Positions 8,365-9,056 of a stretch of DNA of 9,056 bases are shown piece after piece (within the stretch, counting starts at the first letter, position 1; each line of letters begins with the position of its first letter). The DNA lies in contig JASHRR010000797.1 in the NCBI GenBank assembly GCA_030037185.1, positions 1 to 9,056 on the forward strand, written 5' to 3'. The translations under genes were made by a program, and so were the position numbers. Under the pieces are notes generated by a model that saw only the letters and a program-made list of their open reading frames with translations, was not told the DNA's origin and did no database searches. Source of the stretch: Xanthobacteraceae bacterium. GTDB taxonomy: Bacteria; Pseudomonadota; Alphaproteobacteria; Rhizobiales; Xanthobacteraceae.

Positions 8365-8778
8365 ATGGCATCGATACGCAAGGAAATCCTTACCAGAGCG
8401 CGGCCGTCGGACGTCTGGGATGCGCTGCGCGACGTCGGCGCCCTTCACACCCGGCTGGTGCCGGGGTTCGTCACCGACACGCGTCTCGAACCGGGCGCGC
8501 GCGTCGTGACGCTCGGCAACGGCATGGTGGTGCGCGAGTTGATCGTTGCGATCGATGACGACCAACGTCGTGTCGTCTGGTCAGCGATTGGCGGTTCGAT
8601 GACGCACCATAACGGATCGGCACAGGTCTTCTCGGATGCGCAAGGACTGACCAAAGTGGTTTGGACCGCCGATCTTCTCCCGCACGAAGCCGCAGGCGCT
8701 GTCGGCGCCATGATGGAACAAGGTATGGCGGTCATGAAGCTGACGTTGGACCGTCTCGCGATTGAAAAGAAAGCGTAA
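8365..8778 (+). CDS. SRPBCC (START-like / polyketide cyclase-type) family protein
   Basis: A 137-aa soluble protein of the helix-grip superfamily, whose members bind hydrophobic ligands or act as cyclases. The exact role is unknown. The N terminus MASIRKEILTRARPSDVWDALRDVGALHTRLVPGFV has the usual first strand followed by the P-x-x-V-W-x-x-L-x-D helix; middle strands (ARVVTLGNGMVVRELIVAID, RRVVWSAIGG, HHNGSAQVF, LTKVVWTADLLP) and the long C-terminal helix (AVGAMMEQGMAVMKLTLDRL) complete the fold. I start at ATG 8365 because it has a GGAG site and gives the family N terminus; the 76 extra codons from 8137 overlap the VOC remnant in a different frame and look non-coding. It is divergent from the AraC regulator, which is the natural candidate to control it. 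No signal peptide or membrane segment is visible, so a cytoplasmic location is expected. Confidence 0.9.
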   Translation: MASIRKEILTRARPSDVWDALRDVGALHTRLVPGFVTDTRLEPGARVVTLGNGMVVRELIVAIDDDQRRVVWSAIGGSMTHHNGSAQVFSDAQGLTKVVWTADLLPHEAAGAVGAMMEQGMAVMKLTLDRLAIEKKA

Positions 8779-9056
8779 ATTCGAAATATTGCAATCTGAC
8801 TCACGTTCCTAGATACGTCGGCCGCGGAAACCTCGCCGTTGCTACTATGCCGCGACTGCACCACTGCTGTCGGCCGCCCATCCCTAGCGCGAACTCTCCT
8901 TTGAGGCGATGCTCTGACGCAGCGCCGCGACACCGCGCCGTTGAGCGACCGCGCTCTGGGTCGCCAGTCGATTGACTGCGCCTCGCAGCGAGCACGGCTT
9001 GGCACGCTGGCTGGAGACCGACTTCGTCTGCGATCGCGACGGCCGCCGTTGCGGGC
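8779..9056. other. Right-edge stretch without an identified gene
   Basis: After the SRPBCC stop no clear terminator is seen. Two opposed frames stay open to the window edge. On the plus strand, after the stop at 8942-8944, the frame includes SEHGLARWLETDFVCDRDGR. On the minus strand, one frame enters from the edge and stops near 8890 (ending ASKESSR), and another runs to 8801. None resembles a family I can name, and the window ends too soon to choose. Confidence 0.4.

Overview
The window is high-GC DNA with dense, short-spaced genes. Its gene content (coaD, a secreted cyclophilin, queA and tgt together on one strand) and its protein style point to an alphaproteobacterium of the Hyphomicrobiales, probably near Bradyrhizobium or Rhodopseudomonas. 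This placement comes from recognising proteins by eye, not from a search.

Layout: bases 1-1858 (+) hold the 3' part of an ABC-transporter ATPase gene followed, with a GTGA overlap, by its ABC-2 permease. This pair converges on a long minus-strand block. Read in its own direction, that block runs: an AraC-family regulator (7988-7131), coaD (7114-6605), a periplasmic cyclophilin (6592-6029), a gap of about 680 bases, a small secreted Cys/His-Pro repeat protein (5350-4637), a gap of about 500 bases, then queA (4139-3045) and tgt (3048-1900) joined by an ATGA overlap. Divergent from araC lie the frameshifted remnant of a VOC/glyoxalase gene (about 8179-8331, +) and an intact SRPBCC (START-like) gene (8365-8778, +). 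The last 278 bases hold no gene I can name.

How the genes work together: QueA and Tgt carry out two steps of queuosine modification of tRNA (base exchange, then transfer of the ribosyl group from SAM). CoaD is the penultimate enzyme of coenzyme A synthesis. The cyclophilin and the Cys-rich secreted protein act outside the cytoplasm. The AraC regulator and the SRPBCC gene form a divergent pair, with a nearly perfect 20-bp tandem repeat just upstream of araC that looks like the regulator's own binding site.

Most notable points: (1) Tgt keeps its catalytic aspartates but lacks three of the four canonical zinc ligands; (2) the tandem 20-bp repeat sits directly upstream of a candidate araC promoter that would give an almost leaderless mRNA; (3) a decayed VOC gene lies between araC and the SRPBCC gene; (4) an orphan secreted repeat protein sits inside the coaD-queA-tgt neighbourhood. 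I see no CRISPR array, complete mobile element, tRNA or rRNA, and nothing that clearly amounts to a new multi-gene system.
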